Below, piece by piece: positions 9,713-19,055 of a DNA stretch of 64,000 nt. The notes beneath the pieces are model-generated. The model searched no databases. It had not been told where the DNA came from and was given only the letters and a program-made list of their open reading frames with translations. The translations under genes and the position numbers were made by a program. The stretch is from Paraburkholderia podalyriae (GTDB lineage Bacteria; Pseudomonadota; Gammaproteobacteria; Burkholderiales; Burkholderiaceae): NCBI RefSeq assembly GCF_014397785.1, contig NZ_VZQQ01000008.1:62001-126000 (forward strand), read 5' to 3'. Position 1 is the stretch's first letter. Every line of letters begins with the position of its first letter.

Positions 9713-10257
9713 GAGTTAGCCCGTTTTCAATACATCGATTGAGGACCGCCTGGAAACGTGTCTTTCATTCCACCTGGCGAGTGCGCGTAAGGCTTCCGCG
9801 GAAGCGGGTGCCCGATCAAGCCGACGCCAGTTAGTCCTGGCGCCCCGGCTTCCCGGCTTCGTCGGCCGAGGAAACCCCCGATAGTGCGTTGCGATTTTCA
9901 TCCGAGACTACCAACAGTGATGCATCCCGTTCCTGGACAAGCGCGGCCTTAGTCCATCATATATGTCGTATGTGCGTAGTCACCGCCATGAACAAGCGCA
10001 GACGCACTCAATTCGATCGACAGCAGTCAATTGGCGCGACCCGACCTGTCATTAATAAGCACTTAAAATAGATTTCAAATTCCCGGGGGCCCCGGTATCA
10101 ATCAGTTCCGCAGCAGTCGTTGCGCACGCTGCGGCTTCGTGCCCTCAATGCGCAGTACGACTGAGGGTGCAATCCATGTTCCCGGCGCTTGCCGTAGCGT
10201 TGTGCGTGCATTTCCAACGCGTTCAGCGTTATGTGCCAGATGGCCGATTCTGCTGAG
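9713..10257. other. Intergenic region without a recognised gene
   Basis: 545 bp between the flippase start and the 3' end of the GT2 gene. Only short open frames (about 60 codons, on both strands) are present and none resembles a known family. Composition varies along the segment, with an AT-rich stretch near 9955-10080. It may be the scar of a lost glycosyltransferase gene, but no remnant could be recognised. Confidence 0.4.
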
Positions 10258-11238
10258 TCAGCGGCGATTGAAGCGTCTCACGAAGCAATAGAAGATCCAT
10301 GGATGGATCTTGAGCATGGTCATGACGACGGACAGCTTCGGCCGCCCGTCGGTATACATACCGAGCAGGTCCTTCACGCGCAGTTTCTTCGAAACGCTGT
10401 ATAGAATTGGGCTCGCGAGGTGGTAGCTCGGCGCGGTGGTGGCCGCTTGAAACGCGATCGTGCGGTATCCGAAGACGTATTTGAGCCGGAAGAAGAGACG
10501 CTTGTAGTCGGGAATCGGGAGGGACGCGGTACGTTTTTCAACCCCGTCAATGATGACAAAGAGGTCGACGACGTGCGGGTTGAAGCGTCTCGAGATTGCC
10601 GATTCGCGGAACATGTATGAGTAAAGCTTGTCCGGAATGAGCCGCACGATTTTCGCGGTGGCGAGCGTCTGCACCGACACGCAAAGGTCCTCGTAGATAA
10701 GGCCGCATGGATGCTCGGCTGCGACGAAGATGGACCGGCGCACGAGTTTGTTCCAGCAAAAGGCTTGCAGCTTCAGTTCCATAATTTTCTGGACGGCTTC
10801 CACGCCGGTGATGATGCAGTCGCCGGAGTCGATGCGATCGTTGACGACGCCATCGGGGCTGACGTGTTCGGCGGCGAAAATGACGACATCAGCGTCGTAC
10901 TGGTCGGCTTCGCGCAGCACGGTGCGAATGAGATCGCGATGGACGTGGTCGTCGCTGTCAACGCAGAGCACGTACTCGCCCCGCGCTTCCGATGCAGCGA
11001 TCTTTCGCGTTTCGGCGAGCCCTTTATTGTCGGTGTTTCTGATCAACTTCCACGGAATGCGATCCTGTTGTGCGAGCAGGCGAGCGGCGATTTCACCTGA
11101 GCGATCGGGGCTGCTGTCGTCGACGGCGATGATTTCGAAATCGGTGCAGGTTTGTGACAGCAGGGAATCCAGACAGTCTTCGATATAGTCCTCGACCTTG
11201 TAGATCGGCAACAGAACGCTGATTCTCGGTGCGGACAT
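10258..11238 (-). CDS. Glycosyltransferase family 2
   Basis: 326 residues. The N-terminus RISVLLPIYKVEDYIEDCLD and EIIAVDDSSPD are the classic GT-A/GT2 nucleotide-binding features, with the metal-binding DXD-like motif VDSDDHVH near residue 90. It would add a sugar to the growing surface glycan in the cytoplasm. The start at 11238 is chosen because AGGAG lies 6-7 bases upstream and the family fold begins at once; the frame stays open upstream to 11619 without family similarity. The C-terminal ~100 residues have aromatic/basic stretches but no clear membrane helix. Acceptor and donor cannot be told. Confidence 0.88.
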   Translation of the reverse strand: MSAPRISVLLPIYKVEDYIEDCLDSLLSQTCTDFEIIAVDDSSPDRSGEIAARLLAQQDRIPWKLIRNTDNKGLAETRKIAASEARGEYVLCVDSDDHVHRDLIRTVLREADQYDADVVIFAAEHVSPDGVVNDRIDSGDCIITGVEAVQKIMELKLQAFCWNKLVRRSIFVAAEHPCGLIYEDLCVSVQTLATAKIVRLIPDKLYSYMFRESAISRRFNPHVVDLFVIIDGVEKRTASLPIPDYKRLFFRLKYVFGYRTIAFQAATTAPSYHLASPILYSVSKKLRVKDLLGMYTDGRPKLSVVMTMLKIHPWIFYCFVRRFNRR

Positions 11239-11771
11239 GGACAAGCTCCTGGAAGTTTCGGTTTCACAGGGCAAAACGATGCCCTTTATTCTAATCGCCA
11301 GTTTGCTCTGACGAGTCGGCTCGGTGATCTCGAACTGGACCGGTCGTTGGGTCTTCTGCTGCATGACCATTGCCCGGGAGCCGACGTGGTTACGCCAAAC
11401 CTCAATCTTCGTCGCTATCGTTGTCGTGAAGACCGTAACGACGTTTGTCCCGGCAATCCCAGCGGGGATGACCGGGGAGCCCATGCTGCAGAAGGCAAGG
11501 TCAGGATGATGGTCCGGACAGCCTGAAACAGCCACGCACGAACGGGACATTTCATCACGCACGTTGCGGGCGATCAGCCGGAAGGCAGAGTTGGAATATA
11601 GTCGTTGTCGCGACGTCATTCAGAGTACTGACCTGAAGCGCTGAAGGTCTGTCGCGTTTGTTTGAGGGTATTGCGATGAATCCATGCCATTTGCCGCCGG
11701 TTTGACGGCAACCAGAAATCGGGCCGCCGTCACGCAGAGCGTAAAGGCGGCCCGATTCAAGGCGCGTGTCA
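11239..11771. other. Region between GT2 and the galactose-oxidase remnant
   Basis: About 530 bp. No recognised gene. The minus-strand frame continuous with the GT2 gene is open and reads protein-like at 11290-11520 (VIPAGIAGTNVVTVF), but no start with a ribosome site or known domain is seen. The part nearest the pseudogene contains a strong inverted repeat at 11717-11757. Confidence 0.35.
11717..11757 (-). terminator. Hairpin downstream of the galactose-oxidase remnant
   Basis: A perfect 12-bp inverted repeat (AATCGGGCCGCC and its complement, 17-base loop). It lies just after the stop of the pseudogene when read on the minus strand. No long T-run follows, so it is a weak intrinsic terminator or an mRNA-stabilising hairpin. 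Confidence 0.5.
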
Positions 11772-12819
11772 TCAGTGGATTCGAATCGTGGTTGAGACGC
11801 TCGGTACCCCGTTCGCGTCGACGGCGAATAACATGTAGTAACCGGGCACGGCGACTCCAGAATCGCGCGATCGTGCGCGTGTTCGCCGCTCTGCTGCTGA
11901 TATCGATCAATGTCGCGTTCGACGTCGCGTAGTCGTTTCCGTAGTCAGGCGCACCACCGACCGCGAGGATTTTGCGGACGTCATACATGACCGCGTTGCC
12001 GGTCATCGCGTCATTGTCAGCGCCGCGATTTACCGACGCCGATATGCTGCCGGTGCCTGCGGTGCCGATCCACTGCATGGCTCGACTCGGTCCAGCGTGG
12101 AAAACCGTGCCGTTGGAATCCGCGAACAACCACATATGGTTGTCCGCACGATATATTCCCTCCGCATCGTCTGTGACGTCAGGGTCGCCCCAGTTGGCAG
12201 TGACCGCGGTGTTCTGTCGCCAGCCCGATTTGCTCCAGGTTTCTCCGCTCTTGCCTCCCAGCCCACCGTTTCATGAGCCCCCCAATACAAACACATCACC
12301 GTTGCTCAGTGTCACGCTGCCTTGATAGGCTCGGGGAATGTTCATCGGTTTCTGGGAGGTCCAGTGTCCTGAGTCGGGGTTAAAAGCACTGACCTTGGCG
12401 CTACTCGATCCACCCGTCACCAGGATATTACCGTCGGGAAGATTGGCGATTCCAGGGCAAAACATGTCGTGGCCGATATTGGTGACCAACATCTGCGTGC
12501 TCGTTTGCGCCACCGGATCGAAGATCGCGGTATAGGTGCCCCCGTTGTTCTCGTGCCTGCTCAAATTCACTTCACCGCCAGTAAAATCCAGCGGACTATC
12601 AGCCGACCAGACCAGCACCTTTCCATTCGGCAGATTAGCCGCTGCCACCGGCACGAGTGGCAAAGCAATCGGTGCAGACCACTGCGACGGCGGCGTGGTC
12701 TGCGCTGTTACATCCCCGCTCGTCGCAATCAACATCGACCCGAGGACGATCAGGGCCAACGTCTTTTTGTCCGTTGCTGACGACTTTGGATAATTTGCTG
12801 GAAACAGATTCCGATTCAT
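11772..12819 (-). pseudogene. Galactose oxidase-like (kelch/DUF1929) gene, decayed
   Basis: The 5' part encodes a signal peptide (LALIVLGSMLIATSG) and the first kelch-like blades (NLPNGKVLVWSADS, ANLPDGNILVTGGSS, SNGDVFVLGGS). At 12271-12273 an in-frame TGA stands where homologues usually have Trp in a GGS-W-GGLGG stretch; the same frame then continues through GETWSKSGWRQ and VMYDVRKILAVGGAPD to about 11910. After that the frame shifts directly into the family C-terminus (VPGYYMLFAVDANGVPSVS...), ending at 11772-11774. The central part, several hundred codons including the copper-ligand region, is missing. A nonsense codon plus a large internal deletion make it non-functional. Intact relatives are secreted copper radical oxidases. 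Confidence 0.85.
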
Positions 12820-12889
12820 CGCGACGCCCCCTCTTCCGGGTTACATGACATGGCCGGTGTGATCGGCAACTTTGGTTAGGCAAATCACT

Positions 12890-13480
12890 TCAAACTCCCA
12901 GTACACCGAGAACATCACAAACTTCTTCGACTCGCGGAAGATCAGCGCTGCGCCAGCGCAACAACGCGTCGTGATCGAAGCAATAGACTTGGGTCGAATG
13001 ATCGGCGACATTGCGTGGCAGCGATGCGCTCCCCGCCAACTCAGTTCGTGTCCGGTCGACGTCATCTGGCGCCAGCGCGACCGCATTCCATCGCGGACCG
13101 GCATTGAAACGCACGAGCCATGCGCGCAACGCGGACGGTACATCGCCGAATGGGTCGATTCCAATCGACAGCAAGCGGACGGGATAGCGTGTACGGGCTT
13201 GCAGCATCCGCTCCTGAACGGCGCCGAATAGCGTTCCCTGTAGGGGGCAAACCGAACTGCAACCGGTGTAAATCGTCTGCACCGCGGTGATGCCTTCGCG
13301 CAACAACGCTTCGAGCGTTCGGGTCGTGCCAGTCTGGTCGACTACCGAAACATCGGTGAGACGGACCGGCGGTCTGACCGGCCCCATGTTTCCATGCTGG
13401 GCATGAACTTTCGCCGCTACCCCCGCCGCCGCGGCCAAAGCGGTTGCGCGCAATATGTCTCGGCGAGTCCACGCGGTCAT
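12890..13480 (-). CDS. SCO1/SenC family protein, Tat signal
   Basis: 196 residues from an ATG at 13480 with GAGGGTGGTGAC in front. A twin-arginine signal (TRRDILRATALAAAAG) is followed by a thioredoxin-like SCO domain with the copper-binding CxxxC motif in TGCSSVCPLQGT (about residue 75) and a later conserved His in DHSTQVYCFD. SCO proteins deliver copper or reduce thiols for CuA oxidases; here the neighbour is a remnant of a copper radical oxidase, so it may have matured that enzyme and been left behind. An ATG at 13639 would add 53 residues with no family similarity. Whether it still has a client is unknown. Confidence 0.85.
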   Translation of the reverse strand: MTAWTRRDILRATALAAAAGVAAKVHAQHGNMGPVRPPVRLTDVSVVDQTGTTRTLEALLREGITAVQTIYTGCSSVCPLQGTLFGAVQERMLQARTRYPVRLLSIGIDPFGDVPSALRAWLVRFNAGPRWNAVALAPDDVDRTRTELAGSASLPRNVADHSTQVYCFDHDALLRWRSADLPRVEEVCDVLGVLGV

Positions 13481-13730
13481 GTCACCACCCTCGCAGTGCC
13501 GTCCCTGCGCCCGACAATAGTTGATCTGAACGTGTCGATGTATCGAAACGCCAGGCATTGCAACCGACCCATGCGCGACGCCAATCGGAACAAAAATGCC
13601 GTTGCGCGCACTCGATGAGAAAGGAGTGCAGCTTTTCATTGCGGGTGCGACGCAACTCGCTGGCTCTCTGATCGCAACCTCGCGGTGAGCATGTCAGGCG
13701 GGATCGACTCAAATCTTGGCCTACCCGCAA

Positions 13731-13761
13731 TTTTTTCCGCGAATTGCTCTAGGACAATATT
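13731..13761. repeat. Right copy of the 31-bp direct repeat
   Basis: Matches 6158-6188 at 28 of 31 positions in the same orientation. It contains the palindrome upstream of enuR, so the left copy probably derives from this regulatory region rather than being a transposon end. Confidence 0.7.
13743..13758. promoter_or_regulatory. Candidate EnuR operator upstream of enuR
   Basis: ATTGCTCTAGGACAAT, a 16-bp near-perfect palindrome located 94 bp before the chosen enuR start. Variants recur before eutB, ehuA and the MFS gene. The location suggests autoregulation by the MocR-type protein. Confidence 0.65.
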
Positions 13762-13851
13762 TTTCCGCCCCGTTCTGGCCTCACTATGGAGATCGGGCAA
13801 GACGACGCGACTCCATCTGGAGCCAGCGTCCGCCACAACGGAGGAGCAGCA

Positions 13852-15249
13852 GTGATCGAGCAATGGCGCGAGGCCGTGCGCGCGGTGCACGGCGTGGAAT
13901 CGAAGTACAAGCGGCTGGTCAAGGCGATTGCGGGCGACATCGAAAGCGCGTCGCTGCCGCCGGGCGCGCGCCTGCCGCCGCAGCGCGACGTCGCCGCCGA
14001 CCTCGCGATCAGCGTGCAGACCGTGACCAACGCGTACAAGGAGCTGGAGCGTCAGGGACTGATCCGCTGCGAGGTCGGGCGCGGCAGCTTCGTCGCGGCG
14101 CGCGTCACCGAAACGATGTCGAGCTACATGCTCGATACGGCCGAGCGCTCGGTGGTCGACTTTTCGATCGCGCGCATCATTCATACGCCCGAGCACGATG
14201 CGATGTGGCGCAAGGTCTGCGCGACGCTGTCGACGCTCGACGATCAACCGTGGATCCGCGCGTTCCGGCCGATCGCTGGCTTCGAGCATCATCGCCAGGC
14301 GGGCGTCGCGTGGCTCGCGTCGCTCGGCATGCCGGCTTCGGCCGATACGCTGCTCGTCACCAACGGCGCCGCGCACGGCATCTTTCTCGCGCTCGCTTCG
14401 CTGGTGGGGCCGGGCGACACCGTGCTGTGCGAAAGCTTGACGGATCACGGCGTGATAGGTTCGGCCAACGTACTCGGCTTCACGCTAAAGGGCCTCGAAA
14501 TCGACGAGTACGGCATTCACCCGGAGCACTTCGAGGAGATGTGCGACAGCGAGCGCATCTCGGCGCTCGTCTGCACGCCGACGCTGAACAATCCGACCGT
14601 CGCGTTGATGCCCGACTCGCGGCGTCGCGCGATTGCGAAAATCGCCGAACGTTATGGCGTCTACGTGATCGAGGACGACGTGTACGGCCCGTTGCCCGCC
14701 AAACATGCCACGCCGATTTCGAGCCTGATTCCCGAGCTTTCGTTTTACTGCACCAGTTTGACGAAGTCGGTGATGGCCGGCTTGCGCATCGGTTATATGA
14801 CCACGCCGCGCCGGCTCGCGCTGCGCGCCGAAAGCGTGCTGCGCGTCAGCAGCTGGATGGCGACGCCGCCGATGGCCGAGGTTGCGACTCGCTGGATCGT
14901 CGATGGCACCGCCGCGCGGCTCGTCGAAATCCAGCGTGAACGGCTCGGTCGGCGTCAGGCGCAATTGCAGCAGACGCTCGGTAAATACGTGCTCGGCTCG
15001 CATCCGCAGGCGTTGTCGGCGTGGCTGCGGGTACCCGATCACTGGCGCACCGATCGGCTGGTGCGCGAACTGCGCAACCGCGACATCGCGGTAACGTCGC
15101 CCGATCCGTTCCTCGTGCGCGACGCGGATCGGCCCAACGCGGTGCGCGTTTGCGTCGGTGCGGAGGTCAGCGAGGACACCTATAAAGCCGCGCTCGAAAC
15201 GATGTGCGAAGTGTTCGAGCAATACCCGCAAGTGCACGATTTCAACTGA
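13852..15249 (+). CDS. enuR: MocR/GntR-type PLP-dependent regulator of ectoine use (EnuR-like)
   Basis: 465 residues from a GTG at 13852, chosen because GGAGGAG lies just upstream; an ATG at 13786 lacks a ribosome site. The N-terminal ~75 residues form a GntR winged helix (RLPPQRDVAADLAISVQTV); the rest is a fold-type I aminotransferase domain. The PLP lysine is visible in CTSLTKSVMAGLRIGYM and a DDV aspartate in VIEDDVYGPLP. EnuR of Ruegeria pomeroyi is a MocR protein that represses ectoine genes and is inactivated by pathway intermediates that react with PLP; the location at the head of a full eut/doe/ehu locus makes the same role very likely here. The 16-bp palindrome is its likely operator. 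Confidence 0.85.
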   Translation: MIEQWREAVRAVHGVESKYKRLVKAIAGDIESASLPPGARLPPQRDVAADLAISVQTVTNAYKELERQGLIRCEVGRGSFVAARVTETMSSYMLDTAERSVVDFSIARIIHTPEHDAMWRKVCATLSTLDDQPWIRAFRPIAGFEHHRQAGVAWLASLGMPASADTLLVTNGAAHGIFLALASLVGPGDTVLCESLTDHGVIGSANVLGFTLKGLEIDEYGIHPEHFEEMCDSERISALVCTPTLNNPTVALMPDSRRRAIAKIAERYGVYVIEDDVYGPLPAKHATPISSLIPELSFYCTSLTKSVMAGLRIGYMTTPRRLALRAESVLRVSSWMATPPMAEVATRWIVDGTAARLVEIQRERLGRRQAQLQQTLGKYVLGSHPQALSAWLRVPDHWRTDRLVRELRNRDIAVTSPDPFLVRDADRPNAVRVCVGAEVSEDTYKAALETMCEVFEQYPQVHDFN

Positions 15250-15286
15250 TTGCGCAGGTGCGCGGATTGCGTAACGCGCTGCTCGA

Positions 15287-15302
15287 AATGAACTAGGACA
15301 AT
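15287..15302. promoter_or_regulatory. Candidate EnuR operator upstream of eutB
   Basis: AATGAACTAGGACAAT, 13 of 16 identical to the enuR site, with the right half-site CTAGGACAAT exactly conserved. It lies 130 bp before eutB, at the head of the eutBC-eutE-doeX-doeC-doeD series. Confidence 0.55.
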
Positions 15303-15431
15303 AAAAATCCTTTTTTAGAACACTAGACTGGGCTGCATGGAAAGCGATGCGGCCGCGAATGTCTGGTTTGTCTGCGATAGCCGTGCCCGCATCGAATCTC
15401 GAATCGACCTCCTTGATGCAGGGCCTCGTGC

Positions 15432-16463
15432 ATGTCCGTTCCACCGTCAGCCGATCTGTCGTTAGCCGACATCTACCGCGCGCGCAGCCGTATCGACGGC
15501 CGCGTATGCCGTACGCCGCTCGTCGAATCGCCGAGCCTGTCGGCGCACGCGGGCACGCCGGTCTATCTGAAGCTCGAAACCGTGCAGCCGACCGGCAGCT
15601 TCAAGCTGCGCGGCGCGACCAATGCGCTCGCGCAGTTGGCCGAACGGGGTTGCACTCGGGTCGTGACCGCATCGACCGGTAATCATGGCCGCGCGGTCGC
15701 ACATGCGGCGCGCACGCTCGGTATCGAAGCGACCGTGTGTCTGTCGCGCCTCGTGCCCGCGAACAAGGTCGACGCGGTGCGCGCGCTTGGCGCGCACGTG
15801 CGGATTACCGGTCAAAGCCAGGACGAAGCCGAGCACGAAGCCTTGCGGCTCGCGCGTGACGAAGGCTATGCCTACGTGCCGCCATTCGACGATCCGCACG
15901 TGATCGCCGGACAGGGCACGATCGGGCTCGAAATCGTCGAGGCCTTGCCCGAGGTGGCGAACATCGTCGTGCCGTTGTCGGGCGGCGGCCTGTTCTCGGG
16001 CATCGCGCTCGCGGCGAAAACCACCAATCCCGCGATCGGTTTGACCGGCGTCACAATGGCGCGCGGCGCCGCGATGCATGCGAGTCTCGCCGCCGGTCAG
16101 CCGGTGCTGGTCGAGGAACTCGACACACTTGCCGATTCGCTCGGCGGCGGCATCGGACTCGAAAACCGCTACACGTTTGCGCTGACGCGCGATCTGATCG
16201 ACGAGACCGTGCTGCTCGACGAGGCGTCGATCGCGCGTGGCATCGCGCATGCGTATCGGCAGGAGCGGCTCGTCGTCGAAGGCGCGGCGGCGGTGGGGAT
16301 TGCCGCCGTGCTCGACCGCGCGCTGCCCGCTGAACGCATCGCGCGCGGGCCGCTCGTGCTCGTCGTGACGGGCGCGAACATCGATATGGATCTGCATCGG
16401 CGGATCGTCGGCAATGAAACATCGCAAGCCGCTACGCCATCGAACTCACACACCGCATCATGA
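15432..16463 (+). CDS. eutB: EutB, threonine dehydratase-like PLP enzyme
   Basis: 343 residues, fold-type II PLP enzyme. The PLP lysine is K58 in PTGSFKLRGA, and the phosphate-binding glycine loop is LSGGGLFSGIA. EutB is proposed to act with EutA and EutC in converting 5-hydroxyectoine to ectoine, by a serine/threonine dehydratase-like elimination. It overlaps eutC by 4 bp (ATGA), showing translational coupling. It starts the main catabolic operon 130 bp after a candidate EnuR box. A plain threonine dehydratase would have similar motifs; the neighbourhood decides the call. The ribosome site is weak. Confidence 0.87.
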   Translation: MSVPPSADLSLADIYRARSRIDGRVCRTPLVESPSLSAHAGTPVYLKLETVQPTGSFKLRGATNALAQLAERGCTRVVTASTGNHGRAVAHAARTLGIEATVCLSRLVPANKVDAVRALGAHVRITGQSQDEAEHEALRLARDEGYAYVPPFDDPHVIAGQGTIGLEIVEALPEVANIVVPLSGGGLFSGIALAAKTTNPAIGLTGVTMARGAAMHASLAAGQPVLVEELDTLADSLGGGIGLENRYTFALTRDLIDETVLLDEASIARGIAHAYRQERLVVEGAAAVGIAAVLDRALPAERIARGPLVLVVTGANIDMDLHRRIVGNETSQAATPSNSHTAS

Positions 16464-17464
16464 CCTCGATCACACTCCTTGGCGAAGCCGAGCTTCGCAA
16501 ACTCGTGCCGCTCGATCTCGCCGCTATCGACCAGATCGAAGCCGCCTTTGTCGCGCTCGCGACCGAAGCGGTCGCGATGCCGCCAATCCTGCGGCTCGAT
16601 CTGCCCGCGCACAACGGCGAAGTCGACGTGAAGACCGCATGGCTGCCTCGCCTCGACAGCTTCGCGATCAAGGTTAGTCCGGGCTTTTTCGACAATCCGT
16701 CACTCGGTTTGCCGAGCCTGAATGGCCTGATGCTGGTTCTGTCGGCGACGACTGGGTTAACCGAAGCGGTGCTGCTGGACAACGGCTATCTGACCGCGAT
16801 ACGCACGGCGGCCGCCGGCGCGGTCGCGGCGCGCTGGCTCGCGAAACCGCTCACGCCGCGAGTCGCGGTGATCGGCGCGGGCGAGCAGGCGCGTCTGCAA
16901 TTGCGGGCCTTGATGCTGGTGCGCCGCGTCGAACACGTGCGCGTCTGGGCACGCGACGCGGCGAGCGCGCTACGTTTCTGCGCGGAAGTGAACAACACGC
17001 TGGGCGTGCGATGCGACGTCGCGGCCAGCGTTCACGATGCGCTCGTCGAAGCTGACGTGGCGATCACGACGACGCCGAGCCGCACGCCGCTGATCGAAGC
17101 CGCCGATCTGCATCCGGGCCTCCACATCACGGCGATGGGCTCCGACGCCGAGCACAAGAACGAAATCTCACCAGCCGCGCTGGCGGCGGCGCGCTACGTG
17201 TGCGACCGCGCGCAGCAAACGCGGGTGCTCGGCGAACTGCATCACGCGCTCGCCGCGGGCGCGATGCGTGACGATGCGCCCGTCGTCGAATTGGGTCAGG
17301 TGATCGCGAAACAGGCCACGGGCCGCGAGAGCGACGCCGACGTGACGATCTGCGATCTGACCGGGACGGGCGCACAGGACACCGCGATTGCCGCGCTCGC
17401 ATTGCAGCGCGCGCGTGCCGCGAAGGCGGGAACGACATTTGGCAACGACGCGCCGGTGAAATGA
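16460..17464 (+). CDS. eutC: EutC, ornithine cyclodeaminase-like protein
   Basis: 334 residues, ornithine cyclodeaminase/mu-crystallin family. The Rossmann motif is VAVIGAGEQARLQLRAL at about 134-150; other family features are NGYLTAIRTAAAGAVAARW before it and VCDRAQQTRVLGELHHAL near the C-terminus. In ectoine loci EutC is proposed to supply the NAD(P)H step of hydroxyectoine conversion after EutB. Its start overlaps the eutB stop, and eutE follows after a short gap. Cyclodeaminase activity on ornithine is the main alternative but is unlikely in this operon. Confidence 0.87.
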   Translation: MTSITLLGEAELRKLVPLDLAAIDQIEAAFVALATEAVAMPPILRLDLPAHNGEVDVKTAWLPRLDSFAIKVSPGFFDNPSLGLPSLNGLMLVLSATTGLTEAVLLDNGYLTAIRTAAAGAVAARWLAKPLTPRVAVIGAGEQARLQLRALMLVRRVEHVRVWARDAASALRFCAEVNNTLGVRCDVAASVHDALVEADVAITTTPSRTPLIEAADLHPGLHITAMGSDAEHKNEISPAALAAARYVCDRAQQTRVLGELHHALAAGAMRDDAPVVELGQVIAKQATGRESDADVTICDLTGTGAQDTAIAALALQRARAAKAGTTFGNDAPVK

Positions 17465-17518
17465 CGCGCGATGAACGGCAATACGCCGCGACCAGCGGCT
17501 CACGAAGGAGGAGCACAG

Positions 17519-18556
17519 ATGCGGGCATCCCCGATTCAACCGACGGTCGATTTCAACGCCGACGGCGAACAGCACGGCTTCCTGAAGCTGCCACATTCAC
17601 ACGACGGCTCCGCATGGGGCGCGGAGATGATCCCCATCACCGTGATCCGCAATGGCGAGGGGCCGACCGCGCTGCTAACAGGCGGCAATCACGGTGATGA
17701 ATACGAAGGCCCGATTGCGCTGTCGAAGCTCGCCGGCACATTGAAGGCCAACGACGTATGCGGGCGAGTCATCATCGTGCCGTTCATGAACTTCCCGGCG
17801 TTTCGCGCGGGCACGCGCACGTCGCCGATCGATCGCGGCAATCTGAATCGCAGCTTTCCGGGCAAGCCGGACGGCACCGTGACCGAGAAGATCGCCGATT
17901 ATTTTCAGCGCTATCTGCTGCCGCTCGCCGACTATGTGCTCGATCTGCATGCGGGCGGGCGCACGCTCGACTTCGTGCCGTTCGCCGCCATTCACGTTCT
18001 GCCCGACGCGACGCAGCAGGCGCGCTGCGAAGCGGCGATGCGCGCATTCGGCGCGCCGTACTCGATGCGGATGCTGGAACTCGATAGCGTCGGCCTCTAC
18101 GACACGGCCGTCGAGGAAGCGGGCAAGGTGTTCGTGTCGACCGAGCTTGGCGGTGGTGGCACTGCAACCATGCACAGCGTTGCGATTACGGAGCGCGGTG
18201 TGCGCGGCTTTCTACAACATGCGGGAATCATCAGGCAAGACGAAGCAATGGGTCACTCAAGCGCGAGCGCGCCGCGCACGACGACGCTGCTCGATATGCC
18301 CGACAGCACCTGCTACACGACGAGCGAGCACGACGGCCTGCTCGAACTGTGCAAGGACCTCGGCGACATGGTCGACAGCGGCGAGGTGATCGCGCGGGTT
18401 TACGACGCGAAGCGCACCGGCGCCGCGCCGATCGAATATCGCGCGCGACGCGGCGGCATGCTGGCCGCGCGGCATTTCCCCGGGCTCGTGCGGAGCGGCG
18501 ACACGGTTGCAGTGGTCGCCGACGTGCTCGAACGCGGCATACCGGTAACGGTCTGA
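17519..18556 (+). CDS. doeB: N-alpha-acetyl-L-2,4-diaminobutyrate deacetylase
   Basis: 345 residues, M14/AstE-AspA deacylase family, also named EutE. The zinc site is readable: His and Glu in GGNHGDEYEG and the third ligand His in LDLHAGG. Arg-rich RGNLNRSFPG fits substrate binding. It removes acetyl from the ring-opening product of EutD to give 2,4-diaminobutyrate in the cytoplasm. The start at 17519 has an excellent AAGGAGGAG in front; an upstream ATG at 17471 would add 16 residues. It is 54 bp after eutC and 7 bp before doeX. Very secure given the paired EutD downstream in the window. Confidence 0.93.
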   Translation: MRASPIQPTVDFNADGEQHGFLKLPHSHDGSAWGAEMIPITVIRNGEGPTALLTGGNHGDEYEGPIALSKLAGTLKANDVCGRVIIVPFMNFPAFRAGTRTSPIDRGNLNRSFPGKPDGTVTEKIADYFQRYLLPLADYVLDLHAGGRTLDFVPFAAIHVLPDATQQARCEAAMRAFGAPYSMRMLELDSVGLYDTAVEEAGKVFVSTELGGGGTATMHSVAITERGVRGFLQHAGIIRQDEAMGHSSASAPRTTTLLDMPDSTCYTTSEHDGLLELCKDLGDMVDSGEVIARVYDAKRTGAAPIEYRARRGGMLAARHFPGLVRSGDTVAVVADVLERGIPVTV

Positions 18557-18563
18557 GCGCGCG

Positions 18564-19055
18564 ATGAAACTGGACCGCTACGATCTCGCGATTCTTCGCA
18601 TTCTCGCGCGCGACGGGCGCATCACGAAGTCGCGCCTCGCCGAAGCAATCAATCTGTCGATTTCGCCGGCGTGGGAGCGCGTGAAGCGGCTCGAAGAAGA
18701 GGGGGTGATTCGCGGATATCGCGCGGATATCGATTGGGCGCGCGCGTTCAAAGGCAGCCGCGTGGTGGTCGAGGTCACGCTCGCGCGTCATACCGCGCCC
18801 GACATGCGGCGCTTCGAAGAGCGCATCGCGGCCGCGCCCGAAGTCGTGCAATGCCTGGCGACGGGCGGCGGCGTGGACTATGTGATGCACGTGCTGTCGC
18901 GCGATATCGACCACTATCAGCGCTTCATCGATACGTTGCTCACCGACGAATTGGGCATCGAAAAGTACTTCACCTATATCGTCACGAAGGTGGTCAAAAG
19001 CAGAGCCGAAGGCTTACCCGAATGGGCGGAGCAGTCGATTGGAGACAACGGCTGA
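18564..19055 (+). CDS. doeX: Lrp/AsnC family regulator (DoeX-like)
   Basis: 163 residues. The N-terminal winged helix (LDRYDLAILRILARDGRITK; LAEAINLSISPAWERVKRLE) is followed by an AsnC ligand-binding domain (VVQCLATGGGVDYVMHVLSR). In Halomonas and many proteobacteria a DoeX protein lies between doeB and doeC and controls the doe genes in response to pathway amino acids. It begins 7 bp after doeB. A 166-bp gap with A-rich repeated stretches follows before doeC and may hold its binding sites. It forms a second control layer next to EnuR. Confidence 0.87.
   Translation: MKLDRYDLAILRILARDGRITKSRLAEAINLSISPAWERVKRLEEEGVIRGYRADIDWARAFKGSRVVVEVTLARHTAPDMRRFEERIAAAPEVVQCLATGGGVDYVMHVLSRDIDHYQRFIDTLLTDELGIEKYFTYIVTKVVKSRAEGLPEWAEQSIGDNG

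Noticed and set aside
9716..9901. 61-codon minus-strand frame ending next to the flippase start
   Set aside because: A stop codon lies just upstream in the same frame, there is no ribosome site and no similarity is recognised.
11239..11619. A 127-residue N-terminal extension of the GT2 protein
   Set aside because: A strong AGGAG ribosome site and the normal family start are at 11238; open frames of this length are common by chance at high GC. The segment remains unexplained.
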